Part shown: positions 29,020-35,777 of the stretch, in pieces
How positions within the stretch are numbered: position 1 is the first letter of the stretch
How the letters are laid out: each line of letters starts with the position of its first letter
DNA from: Pseudomonas sp. S35
GTDB taxonomy: Bacteria; Pseudomonadota; Gammaproteobacteria; Pseudomonadales; Pseudomonadaceae
DNA length: 64,000 nucleotides
NCBI RefSeq assembly: GCF_009866765.1
Contig: NZ_CP019431.1
Span: 6,096,001 to 6,160,000 of the forward strand
Direction of reading: 5' to 3'
Made by a program: the position numbers and the translations under genes
The notes under the pieces: generated by a model
What the model was told of the DNA's origin: nothing
The model's database searches: none
Seen by the model: only the letters and a program-made list of their open reading frames with translations

Positions 29020-29062
29020 TGAGGTCTGCAACGGGGATCGAATGGCCGCCAGTGTAGCGAAT

Positions 29063-31168
29063 TCAACGCACGCGGGCGCGTGACCAGTCGACCACGTCCT
29101 CAGCCATCAGAGGTTGCGCTGCCCACGGCCCCTGGATAAACGGGCAACCCTGAGCCTTGAGCCACTGGGCCTGCGCCTGGGTTTCCACGCCCTCGGCGAC
29201 CACCAGCACCTCAAAATGCGCGCACAACTCGATAATGCTGCGCGCCATAGCGGCGTCCCGCGCCGAACCCGGCAGGCGCGCAACCAATTGCGGGTCGAGC
29301 TTGAGGGTGTCGAATTCCAGGTCGCGCAGATGGGCCAGGGAGCACTGCCCCGAGCCAAAGTCATCCAGCGCGATGCGCACCCCGATTCGGCGCAGCAGCT
29401 TGAGCTGCTTGGTGGCCTCCTCCAGGTTACTCATCAGGCACTCCTCGCCGATTTCCACCTCCAGTTGCCGCGCCTGCAACCCATGCCGCTCCATCACCTG
29501 CTGCAATTGGTTAGCCAGGTTCGGCATATTGAACTGGCTACTGCTCAGGCTCACGCTCAGCACCAACTCATCGTCGAAGGTGCTGTGCCACACCTGGCGC
29601 TGGGCGGCGACCTGCTGGTAAATCCAGGTGCTCAGTTGGCTGATCAGCCGGGCCTCTTCCAGCAACGGCAAAAACAGACCCGGCGGCACATCGCCGACAC
29701 TGGGGTGCTGCCAGCGCAACAACGCCTCGACGCCGCGTAAACGACCGTCCGCCAGCGAGACCTGAGGCTGGTAAACCAGGGTGAATTCCTTGCTTTGAAT
29801 CGCCGTGCGCACGCTGTCTTCGAGCATCAGCCGCGAACGGGCGCGGCCGTTCATTTCCTGGTCGTAATAGCGATACTGCTGACGGCCTGCGCGCTTGGCT
29901 TCGTACATGGCGATGTCGGCCGCACGCAACAAACCATTCAAATCCGCGCCGCAGTCCGGGAAGGTGGCAATGCCGATGCTCACGCCGAGCATTACATCCA
30001 AACCGTCGACCTGCTGGCAAACAGACACTCGTTCGATCAGTTTTTCCGAAATCTTGGCCGCCTGTTCCGGGAATTCCAACTCCAGCAGCGCGGTAAATTC
30101 ATCGCCGCCCATGCGCCCGATAATGTCGTAGGAACGCAAGCAGCCCTGCAATTGCTCCGACACCCAGCGCAACACCCGGTCACCAGCATCATGGCCCAAT
30201 GAGTCGTTGACCCGTTTGAAACCGTCAAGGTCCAGGTACAACAACACCAGTGACTGCTCGGTGCGCTCGCTGCGCAACAGCGTGTTTTCCACCGCCTGGT
30301 AGAAGCCGCGTCGATTCAGCAGCCCGGTCAGCGGGTCGGTCACGGCCTGGAATTCCAACTGCTGGTGCAGGTGCCGCACTTCGGACATGTCCAGCACCGT
30401 CACCACCATAGCCTTCTGCTCGGCAGGCAGCGGCGCGCACGACAACGCCACCGGCACCTGCTGGCCACGTCCCGTGCGTAGCAGCGCATCGTGCAGACGC
30501 CAGGTTTCGCCCTTGCGGTAACCGGCGTACATCTGCGAATCCAGCCAAGTGGGTACATGGGGTTTTTGCAGGAAACTCAGGAAGTCCTGGCCTTGCAACT
30601 CCTGGATCGTCGCGTTGAGCAGGCGCGAAATCGCCGGGTTGGCGTACTCGATCACGCCCTCCTCACTCACCACCAGGATGCCCTCGGCGGCGTTATCCAG
30701 CACCGACGCATTAAACGCCCGAGCGGACTCCAGATCATGGCTCAGGCGCTGCAAGGCTCGGCGGTTGCGCTGGTGCTCCAGCAACGCCTGGACCTTGGGC
30801 TTGAGGATATGCGGATCGAAAGGTTTGAACAGGTAGTCGATGGCGCCACTGGCATAGCCTTCCAGCACGGCGGCAGGCGACTGGGCGTTGGCACTCAGAA
30901 AGATGATCGGGGTCATGCGTGTGCGCTGGCTGCCGCGCATCAAGCGGGCGACTTCGAAGCCGTCCATGCCGGGCATCATCACATCCAGCAACACCAGGTC
31001 GACTTCATGCAGCAGCAGCAACTCCAGAGCCTCCAAACCCGAGGATGCCGTCACCACCTGCCAATCATCACGCTGCAAAAGCGCACGCATGCTGATCAGG
31101 TTTTCCGGGTAGTCATCGACCACCAGAAGAACCGAACTGCCATCGCCGTGATGTGGAGCGCATTCCAT
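29063..31168 (-). CDS. Response regulator with PAS, GGDEF and EAL domains
   Basis: The 701-residue cyclic-di-GMP protein has a receiver domain (about 14-128, phospho-acceptor Asp62 in LVLLDVMMPG), a PAS domain (about 150-265), GGDEF (about 275-435, intact GGDEF at 354-358) and EAL (about 450-695, motif EALLRW at 481). Diguanylate cyclase activity looks possible. In the EAL domain most catalytic residues are kept (Asp602, Asp603, Lys623, Glu659, Gln679), but the metal-binding Asn of the usual SVNLS motif is Ser540. The start at 31168 has AAGGAAG 8 nt upstream; a start at 31201 has none. No histidine kinase is adjacent, so the phosphodonor is unknown. Confidence 0.9.
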   Translation of the reverse strand: MECAPHHGDGSSVLLVVDDYPENLISMRALLQRDDWQVVTASSGLEALELLLLHEVDLVLLDVMMPGMDGFEVARLMRGSQRTRMTPIIFLSANAQSPAAVLEGYASGAIDYLFKPFDPHILKPKVQALLEHQRNRRALQRLSHDLESARAFNASVLDNAAEGILVVSEEGVIEYANPAISRLLNATIQELQGQDFLSFLQKPHVPTWLDSQMYAGYRKGETWRLHDALLRTGRGQQVPVALSCAPLPAEQKAMVVTVLDMSEVRHLHQQLEFQAVTDPLTGLLNRRGFYQAVENTLLRSERTEQSLVLLYLDLDGFKRVNDSLGHDAGDRVLRWVSEQLQGCLRSYDIIGRMGGDEFTALLELEFPEQAAKISEKLIERVSVCQQVDGLDVMLGVSIGIATFPDCGADLNGLLRAADIAMYEAKRAGRQQYRYYDQEMNGRARSRLMLEDSVRTAIQSKEFTLVYQPQVSLADGRLRGVEALLRWQHPSVGDVPPGLFLPLLEEARLISQLSTWIYQQVAAQRQVWHSTFDDELVLSVSLSSSQFNMPNLANQLQQVMERHGLQARQLEVEIGEECLMSNLEEATKQLKLLRRIGVRIALDDFGSGQCSLAHLRDLEFDTLKLDPQLVARLPGSARDAAMARSIIELCAHFEVLVVAEGVETQAQAQWLKAQGCPFIQGPWAAQPLMAEDVVDWSRARVR

Positions 31169-31476
31169 GCTGGGACTCTTCCTTAGGTCTAATCCGGTCA
31201 TTTCTGACAGAAAAGCCGGACAAACATCAAGGCCTCACTCTAGCCCCGGATCCTGAAAATCAGAAGTGACGTGGATGCCATCATTGCGCCAAAGTTCAGT
31301 CAGCCGACTAACGGTCAACCTCTACAGCCCACGGTTCATGGGAAACATGGCTTTTTGGCATTCCTTTGGCGCCAATAAATTGCCAGCAAATGTTTAACAA
31401 CAGGCCGGCCACCGCCTATAAAGAACCTGTCTGGCCCCCGGGCCAAAGCCTTCACCCCCTGTAAAAGGCCAACACC
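31169..31476. other. Divergent region before the alginate lyase gene
   Basis: The 308-nt gap holds no gene. It contains TTGGCATTCCTTTGGCG at 31365-31381, with GG and GC separated by 10 nt like a sigma54 promoter, overlapping the palindrome TTGGCGCCAA (31376-31385). Neither is strong enough to call with confidence. Confidence 0.35.
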
Positions 31477-32142
31477 ATGATCGACCTCTCCACTTGGAAC
31501 CTGAGCATTCCGGTCGGCTCGCCCCCCGCGACCATCGACACGCCAAAACTGCTCAGCGGCTTCAATGACCAGTACTTCCAGGCCGAAGGCAGCAACGTGC
31601 AATTCTGGACACCCGTCACCGGCACCCGCACCGAAAACGCCATCTACCCCCGCAGCGAACTGCGCGAAACCTACGCCGACGGCCGCCTGCGCAACTGGAC
31701 CTACCCCGACGCCGACAACTTCCTGCGGGCCACATTGGCGGTGAACCAAGTGCCCTCCAGCGGCAAGATCGTCATTGGCCAGATCCACGCCTATGACAGC
31801 CAAAAACCCCTGATCAAGCTCGAATACCAGTTCAAGGAAAAGACCCAGACCGGCAACATCGTCGCCAAAGTGCGCATGCGCCCGGATGAAGACGAGAGCC
31901 GTGTGATCATCGTCGCCGCCAATGTGCCACTGGAGAAAAGCTTCACCTACGTAATCAACCTCAACAAAGCCGGGCTGCTCAGCGTGTACGCCGCCGACAG
32001 CGAGTGGAACGAGCGCATCGGCGCGGCCTGGGCGGCCAAGCCGCTGTACTTCAAGGCGGGCGCGTATGTGCAAGACAACAGTGGGGACAGCAAGGAAGGG
32101 GCGAAGGTGACGTTTGCCAAGTTGGATATTGATCACGAGTGA
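31477..32142 (+). CDS. PL7-family alginate lyase, no signal peptide
   Basis: The 221-residue protein is a polysaccharide lyase family 7 enzyme that cleaves alginate by beta-elimination. The three diagnostic motifs are present: YPRSELRET, VIGQIHAY and YFKAGAYVQ, so the catalytic Arg, Gln, His and Tyr are all there. It resembles P. aeruginosa PA1167 in length and N-terminus. No signal peptide is visible, so it is cytoplasmic or leaves by another route. AAAGG precedes the ATG at 31477 by about 9 nt. It is a lone gene next to the cyclic-di-GMP protein, which may be coincidence. Confidence 0.9.
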   Translation: MIDLSTWNLSIPVGSPPATIDTPKLLSGFNDQYFQAEGSNVQFWTPVTGTRTENAIYPRSELRETYADGRLRNWTYPDADNFLRATLAVNQVPSSGKIVIGQIHAYDSQKPLIKLEYQFKEKTQTGNIVAKVRMRPDEDESRVIIVAANVPLEKSFTYVINLNKAGLLSVYAADSEWNERIGAAWAAKPLYFKAGAYVQDNSGDSKEGAKVTFAKLDIDHE

Positions 32143-32425
32143 AGTGTCCGGTGGTGCCAGGGACGATTCCACGGTGAAGCGACCGTATTAAACACGCCAC
32201 CATCCCTGTGGGAACCGGGTTTGCCCGAGATAACGGCATAGGCACTTAAAGTGCTGACACATAACTCTGTGGTGAGCGGGCTTGCCCCGCTCACCACAAG
32301 AGCCTCGTGGGCTCAGGTAATATTTTCACCAAAGATGTGCAGATATGCATGGCTATCGCGGGCAAGCCCGGCTCCCGCAGTTGATCTGCTTTGCCTGAAG
32401 ACGCTGTGCTCGTCCTACACGACCA
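32143..32425. other. Non-coding stretch with REP sequences
   Basis: No credible gene is present. It contains a GCACTT/AAGTGC palindrome near 32242-32254, a perfect REP hairpin at 32269-32299, and a decayed REP half (CGCGGGCAAGCCCGGCTCCCGC) around 32358-32379. Confidence 0.55.
32269..32299. repeat. REP-like palindrome (GTGGTGAGCGGG class)
   Basis: A perfect 13-bp stem (TGTGGTGAGCGGG / CCCGCTCACCACA) with loop CTTGC, the same sequence as at 4867-4899. Confidence 0.8.
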
Positions 32426-32454
32426 TTGCGACAAGCAAAATCGCCGCTTATAGT
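32426..32454 (+). promoter_or_regulatory. Sigma70-type promoter of the structured leader
   Basis: TTGCGA (32426-32431) and TATAGT (32449-32454) are separated by 17 nt. Transcription would start near 32461, giving a leader of about 235 nt before the ATG at 32695. Confidence 0.65.
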
Positions 32455-32474
32455 TCGCCCCGTCGCCGGCATTG

Positions 32475-32694
32475 ACTGGCGATAGGGTTTCGCAGCCCTA
32501 CAGAGTTAAAACCGCACCCGTCAAAACAGCCCCGGCATTCCTGCCGAAGGCCGTCTTTGTTATGGCGGCTGTGCGTGGGAGACCTTCGGGTCTGCCGGGT
32601 CTTAACTCCTCGGTCTGCGAACCCGCGCACAGTTGCCACCTTATTTGTTTCGCAGCAAACGGTGGCCATTCTTCTATTGAGTTAAGGATTTTCC
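32475..32694 (+). ncRNA. Structured 5' leader with SD/anti-SD complementarity
   Basis: Several helices can be drawn. They are TAGGG/CCCTA at 32483-32500; CGGCA/TGCCG at 32533-32546; an 11-bp stem CTGTGCGTGGG/CCCGCGCACAG (32569-32579 with 32622-32632) enclosing a UUCG hairpin AGACC-TTCG-GGTCT (32580-32593); and GCCACC/GGTGGC with TTTG/CAAA (32635-32666). The loop of the 11-bp stem exposes CTTAACTC (32601-32608), the exact complement of GAGTTAAG (32679-32686) at the ribosome site. Its TTAACTC part also complements GAGTTAA at 32503-32509. This is the layout of a translational switch. I do not recognise it as a named RNA family; the ligand or trigger is unknown. Confidence 0.6.
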
Positions 32695-32978
32695 ATGAAG
32701 AGCCAACTACCACCCCGCCGCTTCTACCCCTGCACCGAAACCGCCACCGACAATCCCGTGCTCCTGATCGACAGCGACGCCCCACTGCTCGACCTCCACG
32801 CCTGCCTGCGAGAACGCCTCAACGCCGCCCTCGAACACCTCAACCTGATGGCCTGCCGGACTTTGCAGAGCGCGACTTGAATAACGTGGCCAATACCGCA
32901 CGCATCCTGGTGCAGGACGTGAGCGATGTGTTTCGGGTGATTGAACATCGAGGTTTCGATTCAACACCTGCAACCTGA
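32695..32978 (+). pseudogene. Small gene broken by a frameshift
   Basis: Translation from the ATG at 32695 gives MKSQLPPRRFYPCTETATD.. up to NLMACR, then runs out of phase and stops at 32880. In the next frame from about 32850 the reading LPDFAERDLNNVANTARILVQDV..IEHRGF continues sensibly to a stop at 32976-32978. The join, at ATGGCCTGCCGGACTTTG, looks like a small deletion between CTGC repeats. The intact protein would be about 95 residues. I do not recognise it with certainty; it resembles small Pseudomonas proteins of the DUF3077 kind, from memory only. It is the gene behind the structured leader and is followed by the terminator at 32995-33021. Confidence 0.65.
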
Positions 32979-32994
32979 TCAAGTACCAGCCACA

Positions 32995-33021
32995 AAGCCC
33001 GCATCACTGCGGGCTTCTTTT
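32995..33021 (+). terminator. Intrinsic terminator, duplicate of the fba terminator
   Basis: AAGCCCGC-ATCACT-GCGGGCTT followed by CTTTT. It closely matches the hairpin at 33750-33777 beyond fba and appears to be part of the same duplication. Confidence 0.8.
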
Positions 33022-33032
33022 CAAACGCTGAA

Positions 33033-33195
33033 GGCTCAGTTCACCTTGGCGTTCAACTCACCTTTCAAATACCGCTGGTGTATCGCTTCCAACGAGACCG
33101 GCTTGAACCGGCAGTACCAAACGCTTCATAACGCGCGATACACACCTCACGCATGCTTGCTGGGTGACACCCACGTTGTATTCGTAGTCCGATTG
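33033..33195 (-). pseudogene. Decayed fragment of the fba 3' end
   Basis: From 33033 the sequence follows the last part of fba (33788 onward) at high identity, starting with the stop codon (TGA here, TAA in fba) and including TTCAACTCACCTTTCAAATA and GCTTCATAACG. A 13-bp piece is missing near 33106. After about 33155 it jumps to sequence matching an internal fba segment near 34475-34515 (ACGTTGTA.TCGTAGTC), so some 550 bp are deleted. It cannot encode a functional aldolase. With the terminator at 32995-33021 it forms a partial duplicate of the fba end. Confidence 0.8.
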
Positions 33196-33378
33196 AATAC
33201 ATTCGCCCCTTTAGCGCACACCTCTTATTCTAGTTTTTCCATCGAAGCCAATCAAAAAACTATAACTAACTGTTAACTCTAACAGGTGCTGAAAAAGGTA
33301 AACGCCATTAACTTTAACCCTGCACAACACGGGTTATAAAACTAAAACCCACGACATTTCCAGCACCACTAGGCCTAA
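33196..33378. other. AT-rich intergenic stretch
   Basis: The base composition is clearly lower in GC than the surroundings. GGGTTATAAAAC at 33333-33344 could be a -10 region for the downstream small frame, but no good -35 box is visible. No gene is supported here. Confidence 0.4.
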
Positions 33379-33396
33379 TCAAAAAGGACTAAAGAA

Positions 33397-33669
33397 ATAG
33401 CTAACAACAGAATTGACTCAATATCTATCATTGGCAATACAGCAACACTTACAGGTTACACATCCGTTCCAAACGCTCGAGTTTATGCCGCCATTGCCCA
33501 TGTCGGTACTGAGCTTGGACAAACCCAGGCATACGCAAATGGCGCATTCACCGTCACAACTCGCCCACTGGCGCCTGGAAACTACAAAGTCGTCGTTCGG
33601 GATCTGGAAAACGGTACCGTTGGGAATAACCAGGACTGGTCAAACGCTGTTGATTTTGTAATCAACTAA
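33397..33669 (+). CDS. Small Ig-like domain protein with ATA in the start position
   Basis: An open frame reads I/M-ANNRIDSISIIGNTATLTGY..FTVTTRPLAPGNYKVVVRD..WSNAVDFVIN and stops at 33667-33669. The pattern of alternating strands, ending in a beta-rich segment, looks like a single bacterial Ig-like domain of about 90 residues. A good ribosome site AAAAAGGA (33381-33388) lies 8 nt before ATA GCT AAC at 33397, exactly where an ATG is expected, and no other ATG, GTG or TTG occurs in the frame. Either ATA is used as a rare start or the start was lost by one base change. There is no signal peptide. Composition is AT-rich compared with neighbours, suggesting acquisition. Confidence 0.5.
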   Translation: MANNRIDSISIIGNTATLTGYTSVPNARVYAAIAHVGTELGQTQAYANGAFTVTTRPLAPGNYKVVVRDLENGTVGNNQDWSNAVDFVIN

Positions 33670-33749
33670 TCAAAAATACCAACACGAGAAATCTCTCTAA
33701 CAGCAAAAGCCTTGAACAAAGAGCCTTATATTCATATTTAACGCATTAT

Positions 33750-33777
33750 AAAAAACCCGCATCTCTGCGGGTTTTTT
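33750..33777. terminator. Bidirectional intrinsic terminator at the end of fba
   Basis: AAAAAACCCGC-ATCTCT-GCGGGTTTTTT has a strong stem with A and T tracts on both sides. It can stop transcription from fba (minus strand) and from the small Ig-like gene (plus strand). Confidence 0.92.
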
Positions 33778-33790
33778 AAACATCTCTGGC

Positions 33791-34855
33791 TTAGTTCACC
33801 TTAGCGTTCAACTCACCTTTCAAATACCGCTGGTACATCGCTTCCAACGAGATCGGCTTGATCTTCGAAGCATTACCGGCAGTACCGAACGCTTCATAAC
33901 GAGCGATACACACATCACGCATCGCGGTCACGGTGGCGCCGAAGAATTTACGTGGGTCGAACTCACTCGGGTTGGTCGCCATCAGGCGACGCATGGCGCC
34001 GGTGGACGCCAGGCGCAGGTCGGTGTCGATGTTGACCTTGCGCACGCCGTGCTTGATGCCTTCGACGATTTCTTCAACCGGTACGCCGTAGGTTTCTTTG
34101 ATGTCGCCGCCGTACTGGTTGATGATCGCCAGCCACTCTTGCGGGACCGAGGAAGAACCGTGCATCACCAGGTGGGTGTTGGGGATGCGCTTGTGGATTT
34201 CCTTGATGCGGTCAATGGCCAGCACGTCGCCGGTAGGCGGCTTGGTGAACTTGTAGGCGCCGTGGCTGGTGCCGATGGCGATGGCCAGGGCGTCGACCTG
34301 GGTCTTCTTGACGAAGTCGGCGGCTTCTTCCGGGTCGGTCAGCATCTGGCTGTGATCCAGCACACCTTCAGCGCCGATGCCGTCTTCTTCACCGGCCATG
34401 CCGGTTTCCAGGGAACCCAGGCAACCCAGTTCGCCTTCAACCGAAACGCCGCAGGCGTGGGCCATGGCTACGGTTTGTTGGGTCACGCGTACGTTGTACT
34501 CGTAGTCGGTTGGGGTCTTGCCGTCTTCGCCGAGGGAGCCGTCCATCATCACCGAGCTGAAGCCCAGCTGGATGGAGCGCTGGCACACGTCAGGGCTGGT
34601 GCCGTGGTCCTGGTGCATGCACACCGGGATGTGCGGGAATTCTTCGATTGCAGCCAGGATCAGGTGACGCAGGAACGGGGCGCCGGCGTATTTGCGCGCA
34701 CCGGCCGAAGCCTGGACGATCACAGGGGAGTCGGTCTTGTCAGCGGCTTCCATGATGGCGCGCATCTGCTCAAGGTTGTTGACGTTAAAGGCTGGGACGC
34801 CGTAGCCGAACTCGGCTGCGTGGTCCAGCATTTGACGCATGCTGATAAGTGCCAT
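33791..34855 (-). CDS. fba: Fructose-1,6-bisphosphate aldolase, class II
   Basis: The 354-residue zinc-dependent aldolase of the Calvin-cycle (type B) subgroup splits fructose 1,6-bisphosphate into glyceraldehyde-3-phosphate and dihydroxyacetone phosphate; in pseudomonads it works mainly in the gluconeogenic direction. Zinc-site histidines are visible in [11 protein letters not shown], and the phosphate-binding region in [13 protein letters not shown]. Length and ending are normal. It is the last gene of the minus-strand series tktA-epd-pgk-two lipoproteins-fba and ends at a strong terminator. Its 3' end is partly duplicated at 32995-33195. Confidence 0.96.
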   Translation of the reverse strand: MALISMRQMLDHAAEFGYGVPAFNVNNLEQMRAIMEAADKTDSPVIVQASAGARKYAGAPFLRHLILAAIEEFPHIPVCMHQDHGTSPDVCQRSIQLGFSSVMMDGSLGEDGKTPTDYEYNVRVTQQTVAMAHACGVSVEGELGCLGSLETGMAGEEDGIGAEGVLDHSQMLTDPEEAADFVKKTQVDALAIAIGTSHGAYKFTKPPTGDVLAIDRIKEIHKRIPNTHLVMHGSSSVPQEWLAIINQYGGDIKETYGVPVEEIVEGIKHGVRKVNIDTDLRLASTGAMRRLMATNPSEFDPRKFFGATVTAMRDVCIARYEAFGTAGNASKIKPISLEAMYQRYLKGELNAKVN

Positions 34856-35001
34856 TGTGTTGTCTCTCCCGGTCGAGGGTCGTTAATCGTGCAAGCCTGC
34901 CGTAGCGGCGGCTGCTATTCAAGTTATTGCCGGTCAGGTTTTGCATGCCTGGCCTGCTGAATCGTTATTGCAGTGTCCGGCTCGCCATTTGGAACCGAAT
35001 C

Positions 35002-35094
35002 AATGTGGGAGGGGGCTTGCCCTCGATAGCGATCGATCAGTCGCTGACTTCGGTGACTGACCCACCGCAATCGGGAGCAAGCCCCCTCCCACAT
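35002..35094. repeat. REPIN upstream of fba
   Basis: Inverted REP units (AATGTGGGAGGGGGCTTGCC and GGGAGCAAGCCCCCTCCCACAT) are separated by about 45 nt, between the small lipoprotein gene and the start of fba. Confidence 0.88.
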
Positions 35095-35127
35095 CTGGAT
35101 CTCAATACATTCGAGACCGTGTTCTGT

Positions 35128-35460
35128 TTACTGGGCCTTACAGCCGCGCCCGATCAAATCATCGGTGGCCACCCAGTAAACCAGGCCTTCCTCACCTTTT
35201 GTGTGAAATGCCAACTGGTCGTTGCTGTACAGCACGCCCGAGGCGGCAACGTCCTGCTTGAGCCGGTAAACCTGGTCGGACCCGCCAAGGCGTACATCCA
35301 CCTCGGATTTGGCCGCGTTGGCAAAGCGCCAGTTGACCTCGGCCTTGCTATCGCAGGTCCAGGTGGTCCATTTGTCGGCAGGCTCTGCCTTGTTGAACAT
35401 GTTCATGCTGCTGCAACCGGCCAATAGGGCCAGGGCTGCCAGGGCGATAACGCCTTTCAT
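35128..35460 (-). CDS. Small lipoprotein, MliC-like lysozyme inhibitor fold
   Basis: This 110-residue lipoprotein has a signal sequence with lipobox ALLAGC (Cys at about residue 15). The mature part TWTCDSKAEVNWRF..VDVRLG..VYRLKQDVAASGVLYSNDQLAFHTKGEEGLVYW follows the MliC/PliC pattern, including the SG.xY motif that inserts into the lysozyme active site. It would protect peptidoglycan from C-type lysozyme at the outer membrane. The ATG at 35460 begins the signal peptide. It sits between fba and a second small lipoprotein gene, a conserved Pseudomonas placement. The MliC call is from motif pattern only. Confidence 0.75.
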   Translation of the reverse strand: MKGVIALAALALLAGCSSMNMFNKAEPADKWTTWTCDSKAEVNWRFANAAKSEVDVRLGGSDQVYRLKQDVAASGVLYSNDQLAFHTKGEEGLVYWVATDDLIGRGCKAQ

Positions 35461-35520
35461 TGCCAATCCTCGCATCGACGCCAAAGGCCGCCGATGCTGT
35501 CGGTTAGTTGATCAGACCCG

Positions 35521-35748
35521 TCAAGGGCAACCCTGTTCCTGACCGTTGGGCGCGGAGTCATATTTCTCCAGCCGTTCGTTGCCGATGCGCTTGTTGATCA
35601 CCGGCATGGTCTCGGCTTGCCAGTCAGCCTGGTAGCAGCTTTTTTTCTGCGCGGGCCCAGGCTTTCCAGCCGCAGGCTCAGCGCTTGGCGTGCTGCCGCA
35701 GCCGGCCAACAGGCCCGCCGCGATCACCAGTGCCAACGACTTGATCAT
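35521..35748 (-). CDS. Small lipoprotein of unknown function
   Basis: The 75-residue lipoprotein has an N-terminal signal (MIKSLALVIAAGLLAGC, lipobox LLAGC) and a short mature part rich in Pro, Ala and Lys with two cysteines (KKSCYQADW and the C-terminal GCP) that could form a disulfide. AAAGGAG lies 8 nt before the ATG at 35748, which decides this start over a longer frame. It lies between pgk and the MliC-like lipoprotein on the same strand and likely belongs to the same transcript. I know no function for it. Confidence 0.78.
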   Translation of the reverse strand: MIKSLALVIAAGLLAGCGSTPSAEPAAGKPGPAQKKSCYQADWQAETMPVINKRIGNERLEKYDSAPNGQEQGCP

Positions 35749-35777
35749 GGGAATGCTCCTTTTCCTGATCACGCGCC

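Noticed and set aside
32941..33276. 111-codon plus-strand frame
   Set aside because: It runs through a terminator and the fba remnant, which is explained on the minus strand; the translation has no coherent features.
33413..33661. 82-codon plus-strand frame
   Set aside because: It overlaps the Ig-like frame in another phase; the latter has a ribosome site and protein-like pattern, this one does not.
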